Positions 1 through 5,737 of a stretch of DNA of 5,929 nucleotides are shown here, in pieces. Numbering within the stretch: the stretch's first letter is position 1; every line of letters begins with the position of its first letter. The DNA comes from Bacillota bacterium (GTDB taxonomy: Bacteria; Bacillota; Clostridia; Tissierellales; Sedimentibacteraceae). Where the stretch lies: assembly GCA_029239575.1 (NCBI GenBank), contig JARBUP010000193.1, positions 1 through 5,929 on the forward strand, written 5' to 3'. Under the pieces are notes generated by a model. That model searched no databases. It was given only the letters and a program-made list of their open reading frames with translations, and had not been told where the DNA came from. Made by a program: the position numbers and the translations under genes.

Positions 1-120
1 ATTTTCGAAATTTTTCATAGTTATTCCAAAAACTTCAAACCCCTGTTGTTTTAATATATAAGCTGAAGCCGCACTGTCAACGCCTCCGCTTAAAGCAACT
101 GCTGCTATTTTTTTACTCAT
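1..120 (-). CDS. mnmA: tRNA-specific 2-thiouridylase MnmA, N-terminal fragment (partial)
   Basis: Reading leftwards from the ATG at 120, 40 codons run to the window edge, so only the N-terminus is present. MnmA is a cytoplasmic ATP-dependent enzyme that thiolates U34 of the wobble position in Lys, Glu and Gln tRNAs, using sulfur relayed from a cysteine desulfurase. Seen here: the PP-loop ATP-pyrophosphatase motif SGGVDS at residues 11-16 after a hydrophobic beta strand (IAAVAL), then a helix and a second strand ending in GITMKNFE. The strand-PP-loop-helix-GxTMKN pattern is typical of MnmA N-termini. GGAG at 127-130, six bases upstream of the ATG, supports this start. Other PP-loop enzymes (ThiI, GuaA, NadE) share the loop, but the spacing to TMKN favours MnmA. 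It is divergent from rodA. The catalytic cysteines lie outside the window. Confidence 0.85.
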   Translation of the reverse strand, partial: MSKKIAAVALSGGVDSAASAYILKQQGFEVFGITMKNFEN

Positions 121-210
121 TTGTATCTCCTAAAATATATTAATAATATTTTATTTCATATAGTCATATTTTTCAAGATAAATAAGAAATTATAAATGTT
201 TATCACGCAA

Positions 211-256
211 GAAGGCTCCTTCACTACCTGGTAAGATGACAAATCATGCAGATTTT
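211..256. repeat. single-arm remnant of a palindromic intergenic repeat
   Basis: Bases 214-241 match the reverse complement of 5426-5453 at 21 of 28 positions by hand alignment without gaps. The core is TCCTTC, then CTA, then GATGACA. The sequence that follows (AAATCATG, a short gap, GATTTT, at 242-256) resembles the tail of the 5' spacer repeat at 5507-5526. Only one arm is present, so this looks like a decayed or partial copy of the two-armed element near 5426-5527. It is non-coding. Part of the similarity could be chance in AT-rich DNA, but the GC-containing core is hard to explain that way. Confidence 0.5.
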
Positions 257-297
257 AACTTGTTATGAATAATCATTATATTAAAAAAAATTTATTT

Positions 298-306
298 TGT
301 TATAAT
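298..306 (+). promoter_or_regulatory. probable extended -10 promoter for rodA
   Basis: TGTTATAAT is a perfect extended -10 element (TGnTATAAT) for the housekeeping sigma factor. No TTGACA-like hexamer lies 16-18 bases upstream; the sequence there is A/T-only. Extended -10 promoters can work without a good -35. Transcription would start near 313, giving a leader of about 50 bases before the ATG at 362. Confidence 0.5.
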
Positions 307-347
307 ATAAAATGTGATATACTTCTGTTGATTAACTTAATTTATTT

Positions 348-404
348 GGAGGCAAAGCATCATGTTTACAGAAACAGTTTGATTTTATATTATTTTTTAC
401 AACC
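348..404 (+). other. rodA: disrupted 5' end of rodA: ribosome binding site plus out-of-frame ATG
   Basis: GGAGG (348-352) lies nine bases upstream of an ATG at 362, an ideal start site. That ATG opens only six codons (MFTETV) and stops at TGA 380-382. The rodA frame, one base over, is open from 336. From 372 it encodes KQFDFILFFTT directly ahead of the first in-frame ATG at 405. That stretch looks like the usual RodA N-terminus (basic/aromatic residues running into the first membrane helix). Removing one base near 368-370 would join ATG TTT to AAG AAA CAG TTT GAT and give MFKKQFDFILFFTTMILS. No in-frame ATG, GTG, TTG or CTG exists between 336 and 404, and no ribosome binding site precedes the ATG at 405. 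A single-base insertion, real or from sequencing, is the simplest reading. Confidence 0.7.
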
Positions 405-1499
405 ATGATTTTATCCATATATGGATTTATACTCATTAAAAGTGCAACCATGAGTAAAGTTGGTGGTGGCGATGGTTATTTAAAAACACAATTAGTAGCT
501 TTTATTATTGGACTAATAATAATGTTTGTAATTGTGTATATAGATTATGATATTTACGGACATTTTTACATTCCAATATATGCGATCTCAAATTTACTTT
601 TATTATTTGTTTTAATAAATCCTGTAAGTGCTGCTGAATGGGGGGACGTTAGAAGCTGGATAAAAATAGGACCTGTAGTTTTTCAACCGTCTGAAATAGC
701 TAAATTTGGCATAATTATATCACTTTCAAAATTTATTGAAATAAATCACGACAACATTAATGAACCATTAGTATTATTAAAAGTATTAGCATTTGCATTT
801 TTCCCAGTTGGTTTAATTCTTTTGCAGCCAGATTTAGGAACTGCCCTTGTTTTTATATTTTTTATAGCAGTTATGATTTTTATAGCAGATATAGACCGTA
901 AATATGTTATTTTCGTTTTAACTGTTTTTGGTATATTTTTAATTGTGTTTGTAATTGCATTTTTTTATATAATGAATGATTACACCGTGGGAGAAAATTA
1001 TCAGTTTGACAGAATTGTTACATTTTTTTATCCAGAATTAGATCCAGAAGATACTGGTTACCAAGTTATGCAGTCTAAAACTGCCATAGGTTCTGGATTG
1101 ATTTTTGGAAGAGGTTTGTTTAAAGGAGTTCAAAACCAACTTGGTTTTTTACCTACAAAAGAAACAGACTTTATATTTGCTGTAATGGGTGAGGAATTAG
1201 GATTAATTGGCGGTTTAATTTTACTTATTTTATATGGAGTATTGTTATATAGATTAATTCGCATAGCAAAAAAATCATCTAATTTATTTGGTTCTTTAAT
1301 AGTTACAGGAATTTCTGGAATGCTATTTTTCCACATATTTGAAAATGTAGGAATGACAATGGGCGTACTGCCTGTAACAGGTATTCCACTACCATTTATA
1401 AGCTATGGCGGAACATTTATGCTTGTTAATATGGTCAGCATTGGTCTTTGTTTAGGTGTTGGCATGAAACGTGGTAAATTTGATATTAATGATTTTTAG
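405..1499 (+). CDS. rodA: RodA, SEDS-family peptidoglycan glycosyltransferase (cell elongation), 5' end likely frameshifted
   Basis: This is an integral membrane protein that polymerises lipid II into glycan strands for side-wall synthesis, working with a class B penicillin-binding protein in the elongasome. Visible from the ATG at 405 (364 residues): about ten hydrophobic segments; FQPSEIAK at 93-100; QPDLGTAL at 141-148; a loop with GSGLIFGRG around 229-237; LPTKETDFIFAVMGEELG around 249-266, whose Asp255 lies in the position of the catalytic aspartate known in SEDS proteins; and PVTGIPLPFISYGG at 323-336. These are classic RodA/FtsW signatures. The lone-gene context and the GFLPTKETDF wording favour RodA over FtsW or SpoVE. 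The ATG at 405 truncates the first membrane helix and lacks a ribosome binding site; the intended start is probably 362, giving about 378 residues after correction of one base. The gene ends at a strong hairpin terminator. Confidence 0.9.
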   Translation: MILSIYGFILIKSATMSKVGGGDGYLKTQLVAFIIGLIIMFVIVYIDYDIYGHFYIPIYAISNLLLLFVLINPVSAAEWGDVRSWIKIGPVVFQPSEIAKFGIIISLSKFIEINHDNINEPLVLLKVLAFAFFPVGLILLQPDLGTALVFIFFIAVMIFIADIDRKYVIFVLTVFGIFLIVFVIAFFYIMNDYTVGENYQFDRIVTFFYPELDPEDTGYQVMQSKTAIGSGLIFGRGLFKGVQNQLGFLPTKETDFIFAVMGEELGLIGGLILLILYGVLLYRLIRIAKKSSNLFGSLIVTGISGMLFFHIFENVGMTMGVLPVTGIPLPFISYGGTFMLVNMVSIGLCLGVGMKRGKFDINDF

Positions 1500-1502
1500 A
1501 AA

Positions 1503-1579
1503 GTGGGGACGTGTCTAAACTGTCTCATTTTGTTTGTCAATAAAACAAAAGAGACGATAATACTCGTCCCCATTTTTTT
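1503..1579 (+). terminator. long compound hairpin with T-run: rodA terminator, possibly REP/MITE-like
   Basis: Outer arms TGGGGACG (1504-1511) and CGTCCCCA (1565-1572) pair perfectly. Inner arms at 1522-1535 (GTCTCATTTTGTTT) and 1543-1555 (AAACAAAAGAGAC) pair with a single bulged base. Seven T residues follow at 1573-1579. The position, three bases after the rodA stop, fits an intrinsic terminator. On the minus strand the hairpin is followed only by a weak T stretch, so it may terminate the convergent DUF3841 unit less well. The two-part stem with GGGGACG ends recalls short dispersed palindromes common in clostridial genomes, which is inference from memory. Confidence 0.75.
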
Positions 1580-1594
1580 ATGTCTACATTGTTA

Positions 1595-2191
1595 TTAATT
1601 TTCAAAATATAAAATATCTTTAATCATATCTTCTTTTATTTCCCAAATGTTAGCTTGAATCCTAAATATGTCCCACTGGTCTATTTCAAATATTCTCATC
1701 CAGCTGTCCATAACTCTTTTCTTTTCAGCAGGATAAAAATGTGCTGTTTTTCCATCAATAAAGGAAAAAGAATTATCAAATCCCTTACTTTTCAAATCTT
1801 TTGCATATTCTTCCTCATCCATTTGATTTTTTGGTATATAGTGATGATTTAAAACATAATCCCATTTCAAACCATCAAAATAAATTATTTCTGACCTATC
1901 TACCTCAATCACATACACAACCTGACCTTCAATGGGCCTAAGCATATTTTCTTCACTTATTGAACACCACACTGGGAATTCAATGCCTTCCGGTTTAGGT
2001 ACAATTTTTTCTGCAGCATTTACAAACCATTTATACAAATCAATTACATATTCAGAAATTACATCAAACTTTTCTTCTAAATGCTTTTTTTTGATTCTTA
2101 TTACGCCATGATTTTTCAAATCGTCCAAACTTTTAATATCCTGTCTTGTCCAAAGAGTTATTTTTCCAGTTAAATCCTGTGAATTCATCAT
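1595..2191 (-). CDS. probable DUF3841 family protein, function unknown
   Basis: The protein has about 198 residues. It has no signal peptide or membrane segment and should be cytoplasmic. The N-terminal half resembles what I recall of DUF3841: a start like ITLWTRQDIKSLDDLK, GVIRIKKKHLEEKF, an amphipathic YKWFVNAAEKIVPKPEG, then a PVWCSISEENM stretch and a VDRSEIIYFDGLKWDYVLN stretch. No catalytic motif is apparent and the family's function is unknown. Start choice: an ATG at 2206 is possible, but the GGAGG (complement of 2198-2202) lies downstream of it and six bases before the ATG at 2191 (nine before a second ATG at 2188), so 2191 is preferred. It lies 44 bases downstream of the small acidic gene on the same strand, which suggests co-transcription. 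The family call is by eye and needs a profile search. Confidence 0.7.
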   Translation of the reverse strand: MMNSQDLTGKITLWTRQDIKSLDDLKNHGVIRIKKKHLEEKFDVISEYVIDLYKWFVNAAEKIVPKPEGIEFPVWCSISEENMLRPIEGQVVYVIEVDRSEIIYFDGLKWDYVLNHHYIPKNQMDEEEYAKDLKSKGFDNSFSFIDGKTAHFYPAEKKRVMDSWMRIFEIDQWDIFRIQANIWEIKEDMIKDILYFEN

Positions 2192-2235
2192 TAATATCCT
2201 CCACATAAGAAAAAGTAAGATTTTTTAAATTTATT

Positions 2236-2535
2236 CTAAAGATTATATTCGTTTTCTTCATACTGAGGAATAAAAAAGCTTATATCTTCTTTAATAAATC
2301 CTTCTAAAACAGTATTTAAATCATTATTTGTTTCTGCCATTGTATCATTTATTAACTCTTCGTTTAATGCAAACATAAACATTTTAATTCCTTGTTGTTT
2401 TTTACATAACCAAAATTCAAATAATACATCGCCTTCTTCATCAACAACTTTCTCAACTTGAACATAATATTCTTTATCATATCCTTCTTCGTTATCAAAG
2501 TAAAAAACCTTAATTTGTTTTTCTTCTAATGTCAT
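2236..2535 (-). CDS. small acidic hypothetical protein (99 aa)
   Basis: I do not recognise a family. The protein is markedly acidic, with 24 Asp/Glu against 8 Lys and no Arg, no signal peptide and no membrane helix, so it is probably a soluble cytoplasmic protein. The first half (IKVFYFDNEEGYDKEYYVQVEKVVDE) alternates like beta strands. The second half (FALNEELINDTMAETNNDL) looks helical, and the tail IDISFFIPQYEE-like region is again extended. A clean AAGGAG seven bases before the ATG supports expression. It is the first gene of a probable two-gene unit with the DUF3841 protein. Its job is unknown; a partner or regulator of the DUF3841 protein is only a guess from adjacency. Confidence 0.7.
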   Translation of the reverse strand: MTLEEKQIKVFYFDNEEGYDKEYYVQVEKVVDEEGDVLFEFWLCKKQQGIKMFMFALNEELINDTMAETNNDLNTVLEGFIKEDISFFIPQYEENEYNL

Positions 2536-2540
2536 TTAAA

Positions 2541-2547
2541 ACTCCTT
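2541..2547 (-). promoter_or_regulatory. ribosome binding site of the small acidic protein
   Basis: On the minus strand AAAAGGAG precedes TTTTAA and the ATG at 2535. This supports the small reading frame as a real gene. Confidence 0.7.
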
Positions 2548-2608
2548 TTTTAATTTATTTTTTTAAAAATATTGTTTATTTCTCACGTTTCCATTGTCTA
2601 CTTGTGAC

Positions 2609-2648
2609 GCACCACTTTTGGTCAGAAAACCACTGACCAAAAGGGTGC
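2609..2648. repeat. strong 16-bp stem-loop between two minus-strand units
   Basis: GCACC-A-CTTTTGGTCAG (2609-2625) pairs with CTGACCAAAAGGGTGC (2633-2648) across a seven-base loop, leaving one bulged A. It starts 29 bases after the stop of the nucleoside kinase gene and lies upstream of the small acidic gene, so it is placed to end the kinase operon. Neither strand shows a T-run directly after the stem, so it is not a textbook intrinsic terminator. It could be an RNA 3'-end stabiliser, an unusual terminator, or a dispersed palindromic element. Confidence 0.6.
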
Positions 2649-2676
2649 TTCCAAAAGAACTTCTAATAAAAATAAC

Positions 2677-4338
2677 TTAAAAACAGCTACCACCTATAAA
2701 TTCTCTTAATATGGAAGTATTTGGTATTGCATATTCGTCTTCTATAGTGTGAAAATAACTTAAAAAATTTAAAAGTCTAACTTTTTCAGAATAAAATTTA
2801 TCATTTTCATTTATTTCTTCTAACAGTGGAATTGCATATTTTTTTAAAACACCTAATTCATAAACTAAAGCTGAATTAAACATTGCATCTGCATTTTCTT
2901 GAAATGGGAATATATATTTCTCATTGCCTATTACTACATCATCCCAAAGTTCTAATGTTCTGTGTATTTTATTGCCTCTATAAGCATTGTCTCTTACAAT
3001 ACGCCTTATAAGCCTTACATCAGTTGTTGAAATACGATTATGATTATCTATGTTTAACTGAGTTAAAGCGCTTATATAGATTTTAAATTTATTTTTATGG
3101 GGAATACTTTGGGTTAATTTTTCGTTAAGCCCATGAATACCTTCTATAATTATTATATGTTCTTCTGTTAATGTTACAGGAGTTCTTGTATATTCTCTTT
3201 CTCCTTTTACAAAATTATATACAGGTATATTTACAGTTTGACATTTCATTAAACTTACTAACTGACTGTTAAATAGTTCTAAGTCTAAAGCATTAATACT
3301 TTCAAAATCATGTTTTCCATTTTCATCTTTAGGAGTTAATTCTCTATCTAAAAAATAGTCATCCAAAGACAAAGCATATGTTTTTTTACCATTAACCCGT
3401 AGTTGAATTGATAGCCTTTGTGCGAATGTAGTTTTACCAGATGATGATGGTCCTGCAATTAATACTATTTTAATATCTTTATCATGTGCAATTTCATCAG
3501 CTATATATGCAATTTTTTTTTCATGCAATGCTTCATTAATCCGAATCATATCATCAATAGTGTTTTCGTCTATCTTTTTGTTTAAGGCAACAACATTTCC
3601 TACATCCATTATTTTTCCCCACTTCTCTGCTTCACTAAATACTTTTGATAATTTCTTATGTTCAATATATTCAGGAAGTTCATAATTGCTTTCTTTTGTG
3701 GGAAAATTTAATATTATACCAGGATTAAACAATCTTAAATCAAATTTATCAATACAATTTGTATTTGGGGCAAGATATCCATAAAATGAATCATAATAAC
3801 CATCCACTTCATAAACTCTAACAACATCCTTATTCATTTGCCTTAAAAGATCTGCTTTATCATGAAGATTTTGTTTTGTAAAAATATCAATTGCATCATT
3901 TTTATTCATCATAATTTTATTAATAGGCAAATTTGCATCCACTATTTCCTGCATCCTATTAATAATTTTTTTTATTTCTTCTTCATTTAAAATATAATGT
4001 TTATTATTTTTTAGTATTTCAGTGTATAAACCTTTATTTAATGAATGTTCTATAGAAATATCTATATTTTTCAATATATCCCTGCAAGCTTTAATATATA
4101 TTAAACATAATGTTCTAACATAAATTTTATGACCATCATTATCTTTAATATCAAGAAATTCTACTTTATCCCCTTCTTTTAAGCAATGTGAGCTTAATTC
4201 TTGAATTTTATTATTTATTTTAACTGCAAGATATTTATTATATTTATCATTATAAATATGCTTTGTTAAATCATAAAGAGATACATAATTATCATATTTA
4301 ACTTTTTTGCTATCATCAGAAATTATTTCTATATCCAT
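2677..4338 (-). CDS. TGS-domain nucleoside kinase (uridine kinase/phosphoribulokinase family)
   Basis: This 553-residue cytoplasmic protein has a three-part layout. Residues 1-64 look like a TGS (ubiquitin-like) domain. Residues about 70-250 resemble the second additional domain found after TGS in threonyl-tRNA synthetase. Residues about 288-553 form a P-loop kinase of the uridine kinase family. In the kinase, Walker A is GPSSSGKT (296-303), DDYF is at 326-329, IIEGIHGLN at 397-405, and TTDVRLIRRIVRD at 438-450 is the lid-type region. The expected reaction is ATP-dependent phosphorylation of a nucleoside, probably uridine or cytidine, in salvage; substrate is inferred from family. Length and order match the long uridine kinase-like proteins of Clostridia. 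AAGGAG five bases before the ATG supports the start. It follows the pseudouridine synthase gene by 22 bases, indicating one operon. Confidence 0.9.
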   Translation of the reverse strand: MDIEIISDDSKKVKYDNYVSLYDLTKHIYNDKYNKYLAVKINNKIQELSSHCLKEGDKVEFLDIKDNDGHKIYVRTLCLIYIKACRDILKNIDISIEHSLNKGLYTEILKNNKHYILNEEEIKKIINRMQEIVDANLPINKIMMNKNDAIDIFTKQNLHDKADLLRQMNKDVVRVYEVDGYYDSFYGYLAPNTNCIDKFDLRLFNPGIILNFPTKESNYELPEYIEHKKLSKVFSEAEKWGKIMDVGNVVALNKKIDENTIDDMIRINEALHEKKIAYIADEIAHDKDIKIVLIAGPSSSGKTTFAQRLSIQLRVNGKKTYALSLDDYFLDRELTPKDENGKHDFESINALDLELFNSQLVSLMKCQTVNIPVYNFVKGEREYTRTPVTLTEEHIIIIEGIHGLNEKLTQSIPHKNKFKIYISALTQLNIDNHNRISTTDVRLIRRIVRDNAYRGNKIHRTLELWDDVVIGNEKYIFPFQENADAMFNSALVYELGVLKKYAIPLLEEINENDKFYSEKVRLLNFLSYFHTIEDEYAIPNTSILREFIGGSCF

Positions 4339-4360
4339 GCAAGCTCCTTTATAGTTAATA

Positions 4361-5269
4361 TTATAGTATTTCCCGATCGCTTATAGGAGATTCAATTTCT
4401 TTATTATTCAAATAACTTAATTCATTTTCAAATCCATTTAAAATAATTTTATATGCATGTAACATCTGATAATGTTCATTATCTTTTTTACCGTATTTTT
4501 TGTCTCCTACAATAGGATGACCTATGGATGAAAGATGTGCTCTTATTTGATGTGCTCTACCTGTTTCAAGCTCTATTTCAAGCCAAGTAAATTTGCTTTC
4601 TGTACTTAAAGGACGTGCATATGTAATAATTTCTTTTGTATTTTCACTTTCTTCTTTAACTACTTTAACCATATTTTTAAATCCATCTTTTATAATAAAA
4701 TCCTTTAATTCTAAATCTCTTTGAACTATACCATGTACTTTAGTAATATAAAGTTTTTTTATTTTTCTTTCTCTTATAGCTTTATTGGTTTGCTTTAAAG
4801 TTTCATAGTTTTTTGCAGCTATAACTAACCCCGAAGTATTTTTGTCCAATCTATTACAAACCGCTGGTTTAAATGTAAAGCTGATATTTTCTTGTTTTGC
4901 ATCTAAATATAGCTTTATTTCATCAATTAAATTCTTTGGGCTTGTTAAATCAGGCTGTGTGCTTAATCCAACTGGTTTATTAACTATTAATAAATTATCA
5001 TCTTCATATACAACTTTAAAATGTATACTTGTTTGATTTAAGGTTTTCTTTTCCCTAAACTTATCTATAGTTTCATCTGATAAATAAACTTGCAAAACAT
5101 CATCTAATTTTAATACATCTTCAGGTTCAACTTTAGCCCCATTTAATTTTATATTTTTTTTACGAATCATTTTTTGTATAAATGATGTGTTTGCTTTGTT
5201 TAAATATTTTTTTAGAAATCTGTCTACTCTTTGACCACTATCATTATTAGTAATTTTTATTTCTTTCAT
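4361..5269 (-). CDS. RluA-family RNA pseudouridine synthase
   Basis: The enzyme isomerises uridine to pseudouridine in RNA, probably 23S rRNA; the exact site cannot be told from sequence alone. The 302 residues comprise an S4 RNA-binding domain (about 10-65: GQRVDRFLKKYL, FIQKMIRKKNIKLNG) and the catalytic domain (about 85-285). VVYEDDNLLIVNKPVGLSTQ is the usual entry strand and loop. The catalytic motif reads NRLDKNTSGLVI at 139-150 with Asp142 as the expected nucleophile; most family members have HRLD, here Asn replaces His. GRAHQIRAHLSSIGHPIVGD (237-256) and LHAYKI (270-275) complete the family signatures. Length is usual for S4-containing RluC/RluD-like proteins. GGAG five bases upstream supports the ATG at 5269. 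It is the first gene of the operon with the nucleoside kinase; linking RNA modification to nucleoside salvage is speculative. Confidence 0.92.
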   Translation of the reverse strand: MKEIKITNNDSGQRVDRFLKKYLNKANTSFIQKMIRKKNIKLNGAKVEPEDVLKLDDVLQVYLSDETIDKFREKKTLNQTSIHFKVVYEDDNLLIVNKPVGLSTQPDLTSPKNLIDEIKLYLDAKQENISFTFKPAVCNRLDKNTSGLVIAAKNYETLKQTNKAIRERKIKKLYITKVHGIVQRDLELKDFIIKDGFKNMVKVVKEESENTKEIITYARPLSTESKFTWLEIELETGRAHQIRAHLSSIGHPIVGDKKYGKKDNEHYQMLHAYKIILNGFENELSYLNNKEIESPISDREIL

Positions 5270-5360
5270 ATGATCTCCATGTTTATATATATTTTAATTT
5301 TGATATTTTATGTATTTTACCAAAAAGTGGTTTCATGACTTTAAAATTCAAATTATTTTA

Positions 5361-5369
5361 ATTATATCA
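5361..5369 (-). promoter_or_regulatory. probable extended -10 promoter of the pseudouridine synthase/nucleoside kinase operon
   Basis: On the minus strand TGATATAAT is a perfect extended -10 element. The bases 17 positions upstream (ATATAC) are a poor -35. A second TATAAT lies further upstream (minus strand, 5394-5399) and is an alternative. The leader would be about 85 bases. Confidence 0.4.
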
Positions 5370-5425
5370 GATTTTATTTAAAAGTATATATTAATTATAA
5401 TCCAATAAGTTAAATTTCTGCATAT

Positions 5426-5527
5426 TGTCATCCTAAGTGATAGCGAAGGATCCTATAATTTCAATATTTTTAGATTCTTCGCTGCCGCTCAGATAAGCAG
5501 GAAACCAAAATCATGTTTTTGATTTTG
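5426..5527. repeat. two-armed palindromic intergenic repeat (REP-like)
   Basis: The left arm (5426-5454, TGTCATCC...GCGAAGGATCC) and right arm (5472-5498, AGATTCTTCGCTGCCGCTCAG onwards) are imperfect inverted copies around the GCGAAGGATC / GATTCTTCGC core, separated by an AT-rich loop. A second small hairpin follows: CAAAATCA (5506-5513) and TGATTTTG (5520-5527) pair across six bases. The arm wording (GTCATCCT, GCGAAGGATC, GATTCTTCGCT, GCTCAG) is familiar from dispersed intergenic palindromes in Clostridia and other bacteria. The higher GC of the arms stands out from the spacer. A one-arm relative lies at about 211-256. Confidence 0.7.
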
Positions 5528-5672
5528 TGTTTATCGCTTAGTTTGTTCATCTAATAACATATATATACTTTTTGGATAATTACTATATATTATAATTTCC
5601 AACTATGCTTTGTTTAACGCAATTTTTTATATATCAATTGTAAAATTTACCGCTTCTTATTAAATGTGGATA

Positions 5673-5701
5673 TTGTAACTATGACATTTATATGTTAAAA
5701 T
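5673..5701 (+). promoter_or_regulatory. sigma-A-type promoter for the 3' partial gene
   Basis: The -35 is TTGTAA (5673-5678), followed by a 17-base spacer and the -10 TAAAAT (5696-5701), with TG one base before the -10 (5693-5694). Transcription would start near 5708, giving a leader of about 30 bases. This is the best-formed promoter in the window. Confidence 0.6.
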
Positions 5702-5737
5702 ATATTGTGGTTTGAGAAATTTGTCGAGGAGTTGTAT

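Larger units (their letters stand above)
121..361. other. divergent intergenic region mnmA / rodA
   Basis: This AT-rich spacer between the mnmA start and the rodA leader holds no gene. It contains the mnmA ribosome binding site (127-130), a degenerate palindromic-repeat remnant (about 211-256), an extended -10 promoter for rodA (298-306) and the GGAGG at 348-352. A TATAAT-like hexamer on the minus strand at 189-194 could serve mnmA, but no acceptable -35 sits at the right distance, so I do not call it separately. Confidence 0.6.
5270..5737. other. gene-free divergent spacer
   Basis: No convincing coding sequence is seen in 468 bases. The left part (5270-5400) carries the ribosome binding site and a probable promoter of the pseudouridine synthase operon. 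The centre (about 5426-5527) is a palindromic repeat. The stretch 5530-5670 is very AT-rich with no structure I can name. The right end holds the promoter and ribosome binding site of the plus-strand membrane protein gene. Confidence 0.6.

Noticed and set aside
362..382. Six-codon upstream reading frame as a regulatory leader peptide for rodA
   Set aside because: The overlapping frame encodes a plausible RodA N-terminus, and no ribosome binding site or start codon serves a separate rodA start, so a one-base shift explains it better.
1130..1336. 68-codon minus-strand open frame inside rodA
   Set aside because: It is antisense to strongly conserved rodA codons, has no ribosome binding site and no recognisable protein.
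1655..1852. 65-codon plus-strand open frame inside the DUF3841 gene
   Set aside because: It lies antisense to a better supported gene and has the Phe/Ile/Cys-rich composition of a shadow frame.
2192..2206. Upstream ATG (2206) as start of the DUF3841 gene
   Set aside because: The GGAGG lies downstream of this ATG and correctly spaced before the ATG at 2191, so the longer form is unlikely.
2571..2600. Promoter for the small acidic gene (TAGACA, then AACAAT on the minus strand)
   Set aside because: The -35 is fair but the -10 is poor at the allowed spacing; not strong enough to list.
4842..5036. 64-codon plus-strand open frame inside the pseudouridine synthase gene
   Set aside because: It is antisense to the catalytic domain, which fully explains the sequence.
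5270..5737. Riboswitch, tRNA or small protein gene in the large spacer
   Set aside because: No cloverleaf, no recognisable riboswitch core and no start codon with a ribosome binding site followed by an open frame was seen; the only structure is the palindromic repeat.
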